Assembly (NCBI GenBank): GCA_002493865.1
Contig: DLAC01000054.1
Span: forward strand, 1 to 48,879
DNA from: Caryophanales bacterium UBA7057
GTDB taxonomy: Bacteria > Bacillota_I > Bacilli_A > RF39 > UBA660
Direction of reading: 5' to 3'
DNA: 48,879 nucleotides
Shown here: one piece after another, positions 25,930 to 34,537 of the stretch
Position numbering within the stretch: position 1 is the first letter of the stretch
Layout: each line of letters opens with the position of its first letter
Translations under genes and position numbers: made by a program
Notes under the pieces: model-generated
What the model saw: the letters and a program-made list of their open reading frames with translations, nothing else
Database searches by the model: none
What the model was told of the DNA's origin: nothing

Positions 25930-26715
25930 ATGAAGTTTTTATTATACTTAGCAATCCTTCCAAGTATAATTATTGGGTATTTGATTTACCGCTTAGATAA
26001 AGTAGAAAAAGAACCAATTTCAAAATTGATTCAAGCACTTCTTTTGGGGGTTGTTTCTGCCATTTTAACGGTAATCGTTAGTTACTTATTGGGAATTGTT
26101 AAAATTCATGTGGATGATATTCAATCACTTCCTAGATTGTTCTTCTATTCCTTGATTGGAATTGCACTCATCGAAGAGGGATGCAAATGGCTTTGTACTT
26201 ATTTACTATTACATAAAAATAAGGACTACAATTACTTATTTGATGGAGTCGTATACGCTGTTTTTGTTTCTTTAGGTTTTGCGACAATTGAAAATATCAT
26301 TTATAGTGTGGTAGGAGGATTACAAGCAGTTTTAATTCGAGGAGTATTCACAGTCCCAGCACATGCCTTTTTTGCCGTTTTTATGGGATATTACTTATCG
26401 TTTGCAAAACAATCTAAATTACGAGAAAATAAAAAGAAGTATCTTACATTTTTAATGCTTAGTCTTTTGATACCAACATTACTTCATGGATTCTTTGATT
26501 TTCTACTGCTTTCTCAAGAAATCATCTTTCTAATTACCTTTTTAATCTTTATCATTTTTCTTTACACTGTATCGATTCTTCGTATCAAAACGCTTTCGAA
26601 GACGGACACACCTTTCCTAACAAAAACGTATTGTAGTAAATGTGGTAGTAAATTATCTGGAAATGTTTGTCCGAACTGCAAAGAAAGTGTGGAAGAAGAA
26701 GTAGAGTCTATTTAA
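25930..26715 (+). CDS. PrsW-family intramembrane protease with zinc-ribbon tail
   Basis: This 261-residue protein has about eight membrane helices. PrsW motifs are E82-E83-xx-K86 (IEEGCKW), FATIEN (E121), a His in VPAHAFFAV (H145) and LLHGFFDF. PrsW in Bacillus performs site-1 cleavage of the anti-sigma factor RsiW; whether it has an RsiW target here is unknown. The C-terminal tail is unusual: YCSKCGSKLSGNVCPNCKE, a zinc ribbon of four Cys on the cytosolic side. The dedA gene follows after 33 bases. Confidence 0.85.
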   Translation: MKFLLYLAILPSIIIGYLIYRLDKVEKEPISKLIQALLLGVVSAILTVIVSYLLGIVKIHVDDIQSLPRLFFYSLIGIALIEEGCKWLCTYLLLHKNKDYNYLFDGVVYAVFVSLGFATIENIIYSVVGGLQAVLIRGVFTVPAHAFFAVFMGYYLSFAKQSKLRENKKKYLTFLMLSLLIPTLLHGFFDFLLLSQEIIFLITFLIFIIFLYTVSILRIKTLSKTDTPFLTKTYCSKCGSKLSGNVCPNCKESVEEEVESI

Positions 26716-26748
26716 AGGGGAGCTGACATACACTATAATGGTGATGAT

Positions 26749-27375
26749 ATGTCCGCTTTTTTTTCGGGATTACTAGGAACATACGGTTACTTTGGAATGT
26801 TTCTTGCCATGATCTTAGAAGCCGTAATCATTGTAATTCCTAGTGAATTAATACTAGCGACCGCAGGAATTTTAGCATCTCAAGGAATCTTTTCTTTTTT
26901 CGGTGCTTTTTTAACAGGATTATTCGGAAGTGTTTTTTGCGCTATCTTTTTATACTTAATGGGATATTTTGGAGGAAGACCGTTTATTGAAAAATATGGA
27001 AAATATTTTTTTATGAAACAAGAAGATTTAGAGAAAGCAGATTCCTGGTTTTCAAAGTATGGAATGTTCGCGGCTTTTCTTGGAAGAAACTTTCCAATTA
27101 TTAGAACCTTTATTTCCATTCCTATTGGTGTGACTAGATTATCATTTTCTAAATTTGTTTTTTATACGACACTTGGAAGTATCCCATGGACATATGCCTT
27201 TGTCTATGTCGGATATCATTTAGGAAATAACTGGACCGTATTAAAAGATTATACATCTAAACTAGAACTACCCATTTATTTACTTCTATTATTTTTAGTG
27301 ATTCGCTACTTTTATAAAAAAATAAAATGTAAGAATCATCCATCTAGTTTTAAGAATTTGAAAAAAACATACTAG
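26749..27375 (+). CDS. DedA family membrane protein
   Basis: This 208-residue protein has the DedA/VTT pattern: LEAVIIVIPSELIL near the first re-entrant segment, then GGRPFIEKYGKYF and GRNFPIIRTFISIPIGVTRL with the conserved Arg residues, and four to five helices. DedA proteins are flippases for phosphatidylethanolamine or undecaprenyl phosphate, needed for proton-motive-force and envelope homeostasis. A TATAAT at 26734-26739 lies only nine bases before the ATG at 26749, so a transcript from it would be almost leaderless; read-through from prsW is the alternative. Confidence 0.88.
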   Translation: MSAFFSGLLGTYGYFGMFLAMILEAVIIVIPSELILATAGILASQGIFSFFGAFLTGLFGSVFCAIFLYLMGYFGGRPFIEKYGKYFFMKQEDLEKADSWFSKYGMFAAFLGRNFPIIRTFISIPIGVTRLSFSKFVFYTTLGSIPWTYAFVYVGYHLGNNWTVLKDYTSKLELPIYLLLLFLVIRYFYKKIKCKNHPSSFKNLKKTY

Positions 27376-27419
27376 AAAAACTAAAAAATGTATTATACTA
27401 ATACTAGGTGATAGAAAAC

Positions 27420-28001
27420 ATGCAGGAGATTATTGAACAATTTGTTACAAATATTACAACTTATTTAGAAGCACTAGGACCTATTTCTGGAGTGATTTTA
27501 ATTCTTTTAGAATCTATTTTTCCAGTATTGCCATTATCTGTTTTTATTGCCTTAAATATTATTGCTTTTGGAAGTTTTTTTGGATATATCATTTCGTTAG
27601 TATCCACAATTATTGGATGTCTTGGTTCTTTTTTTCTTTTTCGTAGTTGCTTTCAAAAAAAATTGTATAATTATATTAAGAAAAAAGATTCTGCATCTTT
27701 AGAAAAGATGATGAAAACGATTTCAAATATTTCTTTTTCTAACTTAGTGCTATTAATTGCAATCCCTTTTTCACCCGCTTTTTTAATTAATATTGCGGCA
27801 GGGCTTTCTAAAATTGCAAAGAAAAAGTTCTTTTTTGCTTTAATCATTGGAAAAAGTGTGATGGTTTATTTTTGGGGATATATTGGAAAAAGTTTAATGG
27901 AAAGTTTAACGGATATTACAGTATTAATTCGTATTTCCGTATTATTGTTGATTTCTTTAGTTCTTTCTAGAGTGGTTGAAAAGAAAATGAAAGTTAGGTG
28001 A
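27420..28001 (+). CDS. VTT-domain (TVP38/DedA-like) membrane protein
   Basis: This 193-residue polytopic protein has ILLESIFPVLPLSVFIALN at the first re-entrant segment and IAIPFSPAFLINIAAGLSKI at the second, the paired layout of VTT/SNARE-associated proteins. It lacks the FGRNFPxxR stretch of classic DedA and is more like TVP38. The ATG at 27420 follows AGGTGA; the GTG at 27408 is inside that site. Two VTT proteins side by side suggests related roles in lipid-carrier flipping. The TGA stop lies just upstream of rmuC. Confidence 0.8.
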   Translation: MQEIIEQFVTNITTYLEALGPISGVILILLESIFPVLPLSVFIALNIIAFGSFFGYIISLVSTIIGCLGSFFLFRSCFQKKLYNYIKKKDSASLEKMMKTISNISFSNLVLLIAIPFSPAFLINIAAGLSKIAKKKFFFALIIGKSVMVYFWGYIGKSLMESLTDITVLIRISVLLLISLVLSRVVEKKMKVR

Positions 28002-28006
28002 AGGAT

Positions 28007-29077
28007 ATGGAATTAGTAATTTTAATTGCGACAATTTTAAATTTTTGTCTTCTGTTATTTTTTTTAGTTAACAGCAAGAGTAATCAAAAAGAAAGTAGTG
28101 ATATGACAGAACGCCTCGGTAGATTTGAAGTGAGTATTACCAAGAGTATGAATCAAGAATTTGATGGACTAAAAGAAAAAATTGAGGATAAATTGACACA
28201 GATTGATCATCGAGTAAATGAAAGATTAGATCAAAATTTTGAAAAGACCAATCAAACGTTTACCAATGTATTAGAACGCCTTAGTAAAATTGATGAAGCA
28301 CAAAAAAAGATTGAGGGATTATCGACTGATATTGTTTCATTACAAAGTATTTTAACGGATAAAAAGAGTCGGGGGATTTTTGGCGAAGTCAATCTAAAAC
28401 ACATTCTAGTCAATGTATTTGGGGAGAAGAATGACAAACTTTATGAGTTACAATGTACACTTCCAAATCATACCATTGCGGACTGTGTATTATATGCGCC
28501 AGAGCCACTTGGAACCATTGCGATTGATTCGAAATTTCCTCTAGAAAATTATCAGATGATGGTGGATAAAAAACTTTCGCAAGCGGAACGTGCAATGCAT
28601 GAAAAACAATTCAAATTAGATGTAAAAAAACATATTGATGCAATTAGTAGTAAATATATTATTGATGGAGTAACTGCGGATCAAGCCATTATGTTCTTAC
28701 CAGCAGAAGCCATTTTTGCAGAGATGAATGCATATCACAACGATTTAATTGACTATGCTTATAAAAAACATGTTTGGATTACATCTCCTACCACATTAAT
28801 TTCAACTTTAAGTGTCATCCAAATGATTATTAAAAATATAGAAAGAGATCAATATACAAGTATTATTCATGAGGAACTGAATAAATTGGGACTGGAGTTT
28901 TCTAGATATAAAGAACGTTGGGATAAATTGGCAAAAAGCATTCAAACAGTTAATAAAGATGTAGAAAGTGTCTATATTACAACCGAGAAAATCCAAAAGA
29001 AGTTTGATATTATCAATCAAGTAGATGTAAGTCAAATGGAGGGTAGAGAAATTGAAGAAAAAGATTACGTTCATTAA
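28007..29077 (+). CDS. rmuC: DNA recombination protein RmuC family
   Basis: This 356-residue protein has an N-terminal membrane helix (about residues 2-20), a coiled-coil region (about 30-105; MNQEFDGLKEKIEDKLTQID) and the RmuC core: SRGIFGEVNLKHIL, IDSKFPLENYQ, VTADQAIMFLPAEAIFAEM and VWITSPTTLISTLSVI. RmuC limits inversions at short repeats and is a predicted PD-(D/E)xK-type nuclease; the aspartate and lysine of IDSKFP fit. ATG at 28007 is preferred over the GTG at 27998, which forms part of AGGTGAAGG. It overlaps the next gene by 26 bases. Confidence 0.92.
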   Translation: MELVILIATILNFCLLLFFLVNSKSNQKESSDMTERLGRFEVSITKSMNQEFDGLKEKIEDKLTQIDHRVNERLDQNFEKTNQTFTNVLERLSKIDEAQKKIEGLSTDIVSLQSILTDKKSRGIFGEVNLKHILVNVFGEKNDKLYELQCTLPNHTIADCVLYAPEPLGTIAIDSKFPLENYQMMVDKKLSQAERAMHEKQFKLDVKKHIDAISSKYIIDGVTADQAIMFLPAEAIFAEMNAYHNDLIDYAYKKHVWITSPTTLISTLSVIQMIIKNIERDQYTSIIHEELNKLGLEFSRYKERWDKLAKSIQTVNKDVESVYITTEKIQKKFDIINQVDVSQMEGREIEEKDYVH

Positions 29078-29660
29078 TTATGTACTGATTTTTTGTCTTT
29101 TAATGATTATGTTTTATCAATTGATTTTTCATGGATCGACGCTACCAATTTCAAAAATTTTAACAACTACTAGCATTCTTCCAATAATTATGGTACCATA
29201 TTTATTAGATAAGATATTTCATTATCAGATGAAGGAAGGAACACAACTGGCGTATTACGTATTTATCCTCATTTCACTGGCACTAGGAAGTATCTTAGGA
29301 TTGTATCATAAAATTAGTTGGTTTGATCTACTAGCACATTTTTTAACCGGAATCGTCAGTAGTTTAGCGGCTCTAATCATTTTAGAAAAAGTAGGACTTT
29401 TAAAGGAAGAACGAGTGGGATTTATATTTTTCTTCATGCTTCTTTTAGGGTTAGCAGTTTCCAGCTGTTGGGAATTTTTTGAATTCTTTTCTGATAAAAT
29501 ATTTGATGGAGATACGCAGTTTGTGAAATCAACAGGAGTCGATGATACAATGGAAGATATGCTGATTGCTTTTTTAGGTAGTATCTTATTTAGTGGATAT
29601 ACTTGTATCAAAATGAAAAAGGATCATGCTTATATAAAAAAAATAAAGAAGCTAATATAA
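29052..29660 (+). CDS. Multi-pass membrane protein (DUF2238/YjdF-like)
   Basis: This 202-residue protein has about six membrane helices. The pattern WFDLLAHFLTGIVSS and CWEFFEFFSDKIFD with DDTMEDMLIAFLGS recalls the DUF2238/YjdF family, in which an H near a helix, WE, and a D...D.LA segment are conserved. The function of that family is unknown. A TTG start at 29052 sits seven bases after GGAGGG inside rmuC, so the gene is probably translationally coupled to rmuC. Family link is moderate. Confidence 0.65.
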   Translation: MKKKITFINYVLIFCLLMIMFYQLIFHGSTLPISKILTTTSILPIIMVPYLLDKIFHYQMKEGTQLAYYVFILISLALGSILGLYHKISWFDLLAHFLTGIVSSLAALIILEKVGLLKEERVGFIFFFMLLLGLAVSSCWEFFEFFSDKIFDGDTQFVKSTGVDDTMEDMLIAFLGSILFSGYTCIKMKKDHAYIKKIKKLI

Positions 29661-29671
29661 AGGGGACAGTT

Positions 29672-30007
29672 ATGAAAAATAATGAAGTAGAAATGGAAAA
29701 AGAAGAAAAGAAAGAAACAACCGTAGGAAGAAGAAGTGCAAAAAGAGTAGAACAAACAGGAAAAAAGAAAACAAAGAAAATGGATATTGTGGATAGAATA
29801 CTTGCTATTTTATTGATTTTATCCGTATTGGAACTTTTGATGATTCCAGGTTTCATATATGCAGGGATGAATCAAATATTTCCAATTATTATGTTTATCG
29901 TTCTTCCAACTGTTTTTGCCTTTGTGATACTTTTATTAAGTAGAAATACTTTAATGGAGTCAAGAAAAAAAGAAAGAAGAAAACAAGAAACGAGTGATGA
30001 AAACTAA
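29672..30007 (+). CDS. Small membrane protein with long charged N-terminus, unknown function
   Basis: In this 111-residue protein, the first 45 residues are Lys/Glu/Arg rich (MEKEEKKETTVGRRSAKR). Two membrane helices follow at about 51-68 and 72-93, and the tail is basic (MESRKKERRKQE). ATG at 29672 follows AAAGGGGAC. It sits 11 bases after the YjdF-like gene in the same operon (rmuC-membrane protein-this gene), ended by a terminator. No family is recognised. Confidence 0.65.
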   Translation: MKNNEVEMEKEEKKETTVGRRSAKRVEQTGKKKTKKMDIVDRILAILLILSVLELLMIPGFIYAGMNQIFPIIMFIVLPTVFAFVILLLSRNTLMESRKKERRKQETSDEN

Positions 30008-30008
30008 G

Positions 30009-30042
30009 AAATACCAGTAGATAAAACGATTGGTATTTTTCT
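30009..30042 (+). terminator. Rho-independent terminator
   Basis: AAATACCA and TGGTATTT form the stem with a 14-base loop and a T-rich tail. Confidence 0.75.
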
Positions 30043-30113
30043 TTTCCCTAAAAGTTCTTGCTCTTTTTAGATATTAGAGTTATAATATAGAAACCTAAAA
30101 AGGCGGGGTTTTT

Positions 30114-30872
30114 ATGACAGAAGAACAATCTTGGTTAAGTGAAAAAATGAATCAATGTGCAACTTTAATTGAGGATTTTAGTAATATTTATGAAAGCCAA
30201 TTATTTAATCTTTGTCGTCAAGCAATTTCTTCGGAGGAACCTCTTCCTATCCGAGAAATTTCATGTACAAAAGTAAATATCTTACTTGATTTAAAACGTG
30301 CACGATTAGATTTAGATAGACTAAGAAGCCTTGTTTTTGGCATATATAATGTATATAATAATCAATCTAATGATTATAATGATGAAACAAAAAAAGTATT
30401 ATATGATCATAGATTTATATTTTCACAGCAAATAGAAGTCTATCAATTATTGAATCATCTAATACAATTAACAAATTTAGAATATGATAAAGAGTATGAA
30501 TCTACGGTTTATAAGAAAATGGTAGATTGTATTTTTGCATCTATTAAGAAAAATTCTGGGAGCAAATCTTTCCATGTTTTAACCGATACAAAGAACTTTT
30601 TAAATACTTTGACAGACAAAGAAAAAGGAGAACTAATTGTCGAGCACTTTACAATTAATTATTCAAAAAATCAAGATGTCTTCTTTTCTAGTTTATCTTC
30701 CGGTTTAGAAAATTATGAGTGTGAATCTTCTATCTTTGGAAATGTAATACAATCGTTAGGAGAAGAATTTCGTTCTTTGAACTTAGAAGATAAACTTAAA
30801 AAGTTGGAAAGCATTTATCAAACGGATTTCTATCAAAAACATTTCCCAAATCAAACATTTGGAACGAAGTAA
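30114..30872 (+). CDS. Unknown soluble helical protein
   Basis: This 252-residue protein is helical throughout, with no signal peptide, membrane helix or catalytic motif. Notable parts are a Cys-containing N-terminal helix (MNQCATLIEDFSNIYESQLF), a basic helix (DLKRARLDLDRLRSLVFGIY) and a conserved-looking C-terminal FGNVIQSLGEEFRSL. It has its own promoter-like TATAAT (near 30086) and a GGCGGGG ribosome site. No family is recognised; similar lone helical proteins recur in this window, but no sequence relation to them was apparent by eye. Confidence 0.65.
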   Translation: MTEEQSWLSEKMNQCATLIEDFSNIYESQLFNLCRQAISSEEPLPIREISCTKVNILLDLKRARLDLDRLRSLVFGIYNVYNNQSNDYNDETKKVLYDHRFIFSQQIEVYQLLNHLIQLTNLEYDKEYESTVYKKMVDCIFASIKKNSGSKSFHVLTDTKNFLNTLTDKEKGELIVEHFTINYSKNQDVFFSSLSSGLENYECESSIFGNVIQSLGEEFRSLNLEDKLKKLESIYQTDFYQKHFPNQTFGTK

Positions 30873-30954
30873 TTTTTTACAATCATTCTTTAAAAATCAC
30901 TTGTCTAAATACTTGAAATATAGTAAAATGGTGAGTAGTTTTGGAGGTAAGTAA

Positions 30955-32568
30955 ATGATACAGACAAAGAATGTAACTTTACGTTTTGGAAAACGCACCT
31001 TATTTGAAGATGTTAATATCCAATTTACAGCAGGAAATTGTTATGGATTAATTGGAGCGAATGGTGCAGGGAAAAGTACGTTTTTAAAGTTATTAAGTGG
31101 TGAAATTGAGACAAGTAGTGGAGAAGTAATCATTTCTAAGGGTGAACGCCTATCCGTATTAAAACAGGATCATTATGCCTATGATGAAAATACAATTATG
31201 GAAACAGTCATTATGGGAAATGAAAAATTATATCAAATTAGTAAAGAAAAAGAAGAACTTTATTCTCATACTGAATTTACTGAAGAAGATGGAATGCGTC
31301 TAGCAGAATTAGAAGCGGATTTTATGGAATTAAATGGTTGGGAAGCAGAAAGTGAAGCGGGAGAATTGTTATCTAATTTAGGAATCCCAGTAGATCTTCA
31401 CTACAGTTTAATGAAAGAAGTTCCTGCGAAAATTAAAGTCAAGGTCTTACTTGCACAAGCACTGTTTGGAAATCCAGATATTCTTCTATTAGATGAACCT
31501 ACCAATAATTTAGATATTGATGCCATTCGTTGGTTAGAGGAATTTTTAATTAATTATCAAAACACAGTCATTGTCGTAAGTCATGATCGACATTTTTTGA
31601 ATAAAGTATGTACACATATCGCAGATATTGATTATAGTAAAATTAAACTATATGTAGGAAACTATGATTTTTGGTATGAATCTAGTCAACTTGCCTTAAA
31701 GCAAATGAAAGAATCTAACAAAAAGAAAGAAGAAAAAATAAAAGAACTACAAGACTTTATTGCAAGATTCTCAGCCAATGCTTCTAAAAGTAAACAAGCA
31801 ACGAGTAGAAAGAAAATGCTAGAAAAGATTGAACTAGATGAAATTGTTCCTTCTTCTAGAAAATATCCATATATCGATTTTACTCCAGAGAAGATTAGTG
31901 GTAAGGAAATTCTAACTGTTTCTAATGTTACCAAGACCGTGGAGGGAAGAAAAGTATTAGATAACGTTTCTTTCTCTATTTTAAAAGGTGATAAAGTTGC
32001 TTTTGTCGGTAGTGATGATATTGCGAAAACGACGCTTTTTAAAATATTAATGGGAGAACTAGAAGCAGACAGTGGTGAAGTTGTTTGGGGAAAGACAATT
32101 ACAAAGAGTTATTTTCCACAAGATAATAGCGAATATTTTAAAAAAGATCAAACCATTATGGAATGGATTGGGCAGTATTATAAGATTGACGATGAAACTG
32201 TTCTTCGAGGATTTTTAGGTAGAATGCTCTTTTCAGGAGAAGATGTATTTAAAAAGGTACCAGTGTTATCTGGTGGAGAAAAAGCACGTTGTATGCTTTC
32301 TAAATGTATGTTAGAAGCGAGTAATATGTTAATATTAGATGAACCTACGAATCACCTGGATCTAGAGACTATTACTTCTTTAAATAATGGGTTAATTAAA
32401 TACAATTCAGAAGTATTATTTGCATCTCACGATCATCAATTTATCGAAACAATTGCAAACCGTATTATAGAAATATTACCAAAGAATGGAGTAATTGATC
32501 GAAGAATTCCATATGATGAGTATCTAGAAAGTGAAGAAGTAGAGAAGATACGTAAACAAAACTCTTAA
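30955..32568 (+). CDS. ABC-F family ATPase (YkpA/YbiT-like)
   Basis: This 537-residue protein has two ABC domains and no membrane part. Domain 1 has Walker A GANGAGKST (residues 34-42) and Walker B ILLLDEPTNNLD, but its signature reads EVPAKIKVKVLLAQAL instead of LSGGxKxxxLLAQAL. Domain 2 has a modified Walker A, GSDDIAKTT, an intact LSGGEKAR signature and LILDEPTNHLD. A Lys/Glu-rich linker with KSKQATSRKK lies between. ABC-F proteins act at the ribosome in translation factor or antibiotic-protection roles. Departures in domain 1 signature and domain 2 Walker A are of the kind seen in the YbiT/YkpA subgroup. Confidence 0.88.
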   Translation: MIQTKNVTLRFGKRTLFEDVNIQFTAGNCYGLIGANGAGKSTFLKLLSGEIETSSGEVIISKGERLSVLKQDHYAYDENTIMETVIMGNEKLYQISKEKEELYSHTEFTEEDGMRLAELEADFMELNGWEAESEAGELLSNLGIPVDLHYSLMKEVPAKIKVKVLLAQALFGNPDILLLDEPTNNLDIDAIRWLEEFLINYQNTVIVVSHDRHFLNKVCTHIADIDYSKIKLYVGNYDFWYESSQLALKQMKESNKKKEEKIKELQDFIARFSANASKSKQATSRKKMLEKIELDEIVPSSRKYPYIDFTPEKISGKEILTVSNVTKTVEGRKVLDNVSFSILKGDKVAFVGSDDIAKTTLFKILMGELEADSGEVVWGKTITKSYFPQDNSEYFKKDQTIMEWIGQYYKIDDETVLRGFLGRMLFSGEDVFKKVPVLSGGEKARCMLSKCMLEASNMLILDEPTNHLDLETITSLNNGLIKYNSEVLFASHDHQFIETIANRIIEILPKNGVIDRRIPYDEYLESEEVEKIRKQNS

Positions 32569-32628
32569 AATAAAGAGAAAATTGTTATTCATTCATAAAA
32601 TGATAAAATTTAATGAATAGGAGTCAAA

Positions 32629-33783
32629 ATGAATACATTAATGTTAGAGGAAGTAAAAAATAATTTTCTAAAAAAAGAAGTTATCTTAAGCCCAGATGCT
32701 TGCCATTCCAGTCAAGCCATTCGAATTCGCGAAGAGGAAGAAAAGAATGAAATTCGGCCTCCATTTTATCATGATACGGACCGAATTATTCATGCTCCTT
32801 CTTATACGAGATATTTAAATAAAACACAAGTATTTTCTTTTTCTAAGAATGATCATTTAAGTAAGAGAATCGTCCATGTGCAACTGGTCAGTAAGATTGC
32901 AAGAACGATTGGTAGATCTTTAAATTTAAATGAAGATTTAATCGAAGCAATTGCTTTAGGACATGATATTGGTCATACTCCGATTGGGCATGTAGGGGAG
33001 GCCATTTTAAACCGAATTTCTAAAAGAGAACTGGGAGAAATCTTTGCTCACAATGTGCAAGGAGTAAGGGTATATAAAGACTTAGAAAACCACCAAACTG
33101 GATGTAATCTGACAATTCAAGTATTAGATGGTATTCTTTGTCATAATGGAGAACTGCTATCGAATGTCTATTATCCAATTACTAAGACCAAAGAATCGTT
33201 TTTAGAAGAGTATGAGAGTTGTTATAGCAATGAAAAAATATTGAAACAGGTACGACCAATGACCTTAGAGGGGTGTGTCGTTCGTATTAGCGATATTATT
33301 GGTTATATTGGAAGAGATATTGAAGATGCGATTGAAATTGGTGTCATTGAAAGAGAAGAAATCCCAAAAAATATTCAAAAAGTATTAGGGGTAGAAAACC
33401 GTAAAATTGTAGATACGCTTATTCGGGATATTATCGAAAACAGTCTTGGAAAGCCTTATATTAAAATGAGTAGTTCAGTATACGAGGCACTCTTTGAACT
33501 CAAGGAATTTAATTATAAACATATTTATCTAAAAGCAAATACGAAAGAACAATTAGATTTTTATGAAGAAAAGATGAACCTTCTTTATAAGGAATGCTTA
33601 CATGACATTGAAACAAATAACAAAAAAAGTAGTATTTATCAAGTATATCTAAAGGATGCAAATCCTGAATACTTAAAAAATACAGACCCTAAGAGAATTG
33701 CCATTGACTATATTTCAGGAATGACCGATGAATTTTTTATGGAATCTATTCAAAAAATAGAAAAAGAAACGATGAAATCATAG
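32629..33783 (+). CDS. dGTPase-like HD-domain phosphohydrolase
   Basis: This 384-residue protein has the deoxyguanosinetriphosphate triphosphohydrolase layout: SYTRYLNKTQVFSF (for R.l..kTQVf), H83, H112-D113 in ALGHDIGHTPIGH, and a later HNVQGVRV. A central RISDIIGYIGRDIEDAI carries the conserved Asp of the HD site. It hydrolyses dNTPs to nucleosides and triphosphate or acts on related nucleotides; the family is often allosteric. It sits alone between the ABC-F gene and greA with ribosome site TAGGAGT. Confidence 0.85.
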   Translation: MNTLMLEEVKNNFLKKEVILSPDACHSSQAIRIREEEEKNEIRPPFYHDTDRIIHAPSYTRYLNKTQVFSFSKNDHLSKRIVHVQLVSKIARTIGRSLNLNEDLIEAIALGHDIGHTPIGHVGEAILNRISKRELGEIFAHNVQGVRVYKDLENHQTGCNLTIQVLDGILCHNGELLSNVYYPITKTKESFLEEYESCYSNEKILKQVRPMTLEGCVVRISDIIGYIGRDIEDAIEIGVIEREEIPKNIQKVLGVENRKIVDTLIRDIIENSLGKPYIKMSSSVYEALFELKEFNYKHIYLKANTKEQLDFYEEKMNLLYKECLHDIETNNKKSSIYQVYLKDANPEYLKNTDPKRIAIDYISGMTDEFFMESIQKIEKETMKS

Positions 33784-33875
33784 GATACTTTTTATAGCCA
33801 ATCCCATATCTTATTGATAGGATGAAGATAAAAAAATAAATAAATGAATTTTTTATACGTGTTAATAAAAAATGA

Positions 33876-33904
33876 TTGACATTGATATCAATTTATGGTA
33901 TCAT
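33876..33904 (+). promoter_or_regulatory. Promoter of greA with internal palindrome
   Basis: TTGACA (33876-33881), 17 bases, TATCAT (33899-33904). A perfect palindrome ATTGATATCAAT (33881-33892) lies in the spacer and could bind a regulator. Confidence 0.75.
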
Positions 33905-33932
33905 GTAGAAAGACTTTAAAAGAGGTGAAATT

Positions 33933-34415
33933 ATGAGTGGAAAAAAACCAATTTATCTAACACAGGAAGGATTAAATGACTTAAAGAAAGAATTAGATGA
34001 GTTAATTAATGTGAAAAGACCAGCCAATATTCAAGCAATTAAGGAAGCACGTGCACTTGGGGATTTAAGTGAAAATGCAGATTATGATGCAGCACGTAAT
34101 GAACAAGCAATCCTAGAAGGAAGAATTAAGAAAATCGAAACAATGCTTGAAAATTATGAGATTATAGAAGAAGTTTCCAATGGAAAAGTTGGAATTGGTA
34201 GCACAGTTGCTATTAAGTATGTGGATGAAGAGGATGACGACGACGATGGGGATGAATATAAAATTGTCGGTGTTCAAGAAGCAGATCCATTTACTGGTAA
34301 AATTTCAAATGAATCACCAATTGCAAAAGCAATTATGAATCATAAAGTTGGAGATGTAATTACAGTAGAGAGCCCAAATGGATCTTATAAAATTGAAATT
34401 ACAGAAATCAAGTAG
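33933..34415 (+). CDS. greA: Transcription elongation factor GreA
   Basis: This 160-residue protein has an N-terminal coiled-coil hairpin with the GreA signature GDLSENADYDAA (starting at residue 43) and the tip acidic residues that stimulate RNA polymerase transcript cleavage. The C-terminal FKBP-like domain ends GSYKIEITEIK. Between them sits an unusually acidic insert (DEEDDDDDGDE) in the loop after VAIKYV. It rescues backtracked polymerase. The strong promoter and following terminator make it a single-gene unit. AGAGGTG precedes the ATG. Confidence 0.95.
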   Translation: MSGKKPIYLTQEGLNDLKKELDELINVKRPANIQAIKEARALGDLSENADYDAARNEQAILEGRIKKIETMLENYEIIEEVSNGKVGIGSTVAIKYVDEEDDDDDGDEYKIVGVQEADPFTGKISNESPIAKAIMNHKVGDVITVESPNGSYKIEITEIK

Positions 34416-34444
34416 AAGATATCAAATGATATTTTCTTTTTTTT
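34415..34444 (+). terminator. Rho-independent terminator
   Basis: GAAGATATCA and TGATATTTTC pair with a small AA loop, followed by Ts. Confidence 0.65.
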
Positions 34445-34485
34445 GAGATTCTAATCAAAATAGAAAAAGAAATTTACTGAAATCC

Positions 34486-34514
34486 TTGCAACAGCAAGAG
34501 AATTTCGTTATAAT
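34486..34514 (+). promoter_or_regulatory. Promoter of tig, overlapped by an imperfect dyad
   Basis: TTGCAA (34486-34491), 17 bases, TATAAT (34509-34514). CTTGC-AACA-GCAAG with flanking GAAAT and ATTTC forms a dyad across the -35 and spacer. Confidence 0.7.
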
Positions 34515-34537
34515 AAGAAAAGTATTGGAGGAATATT

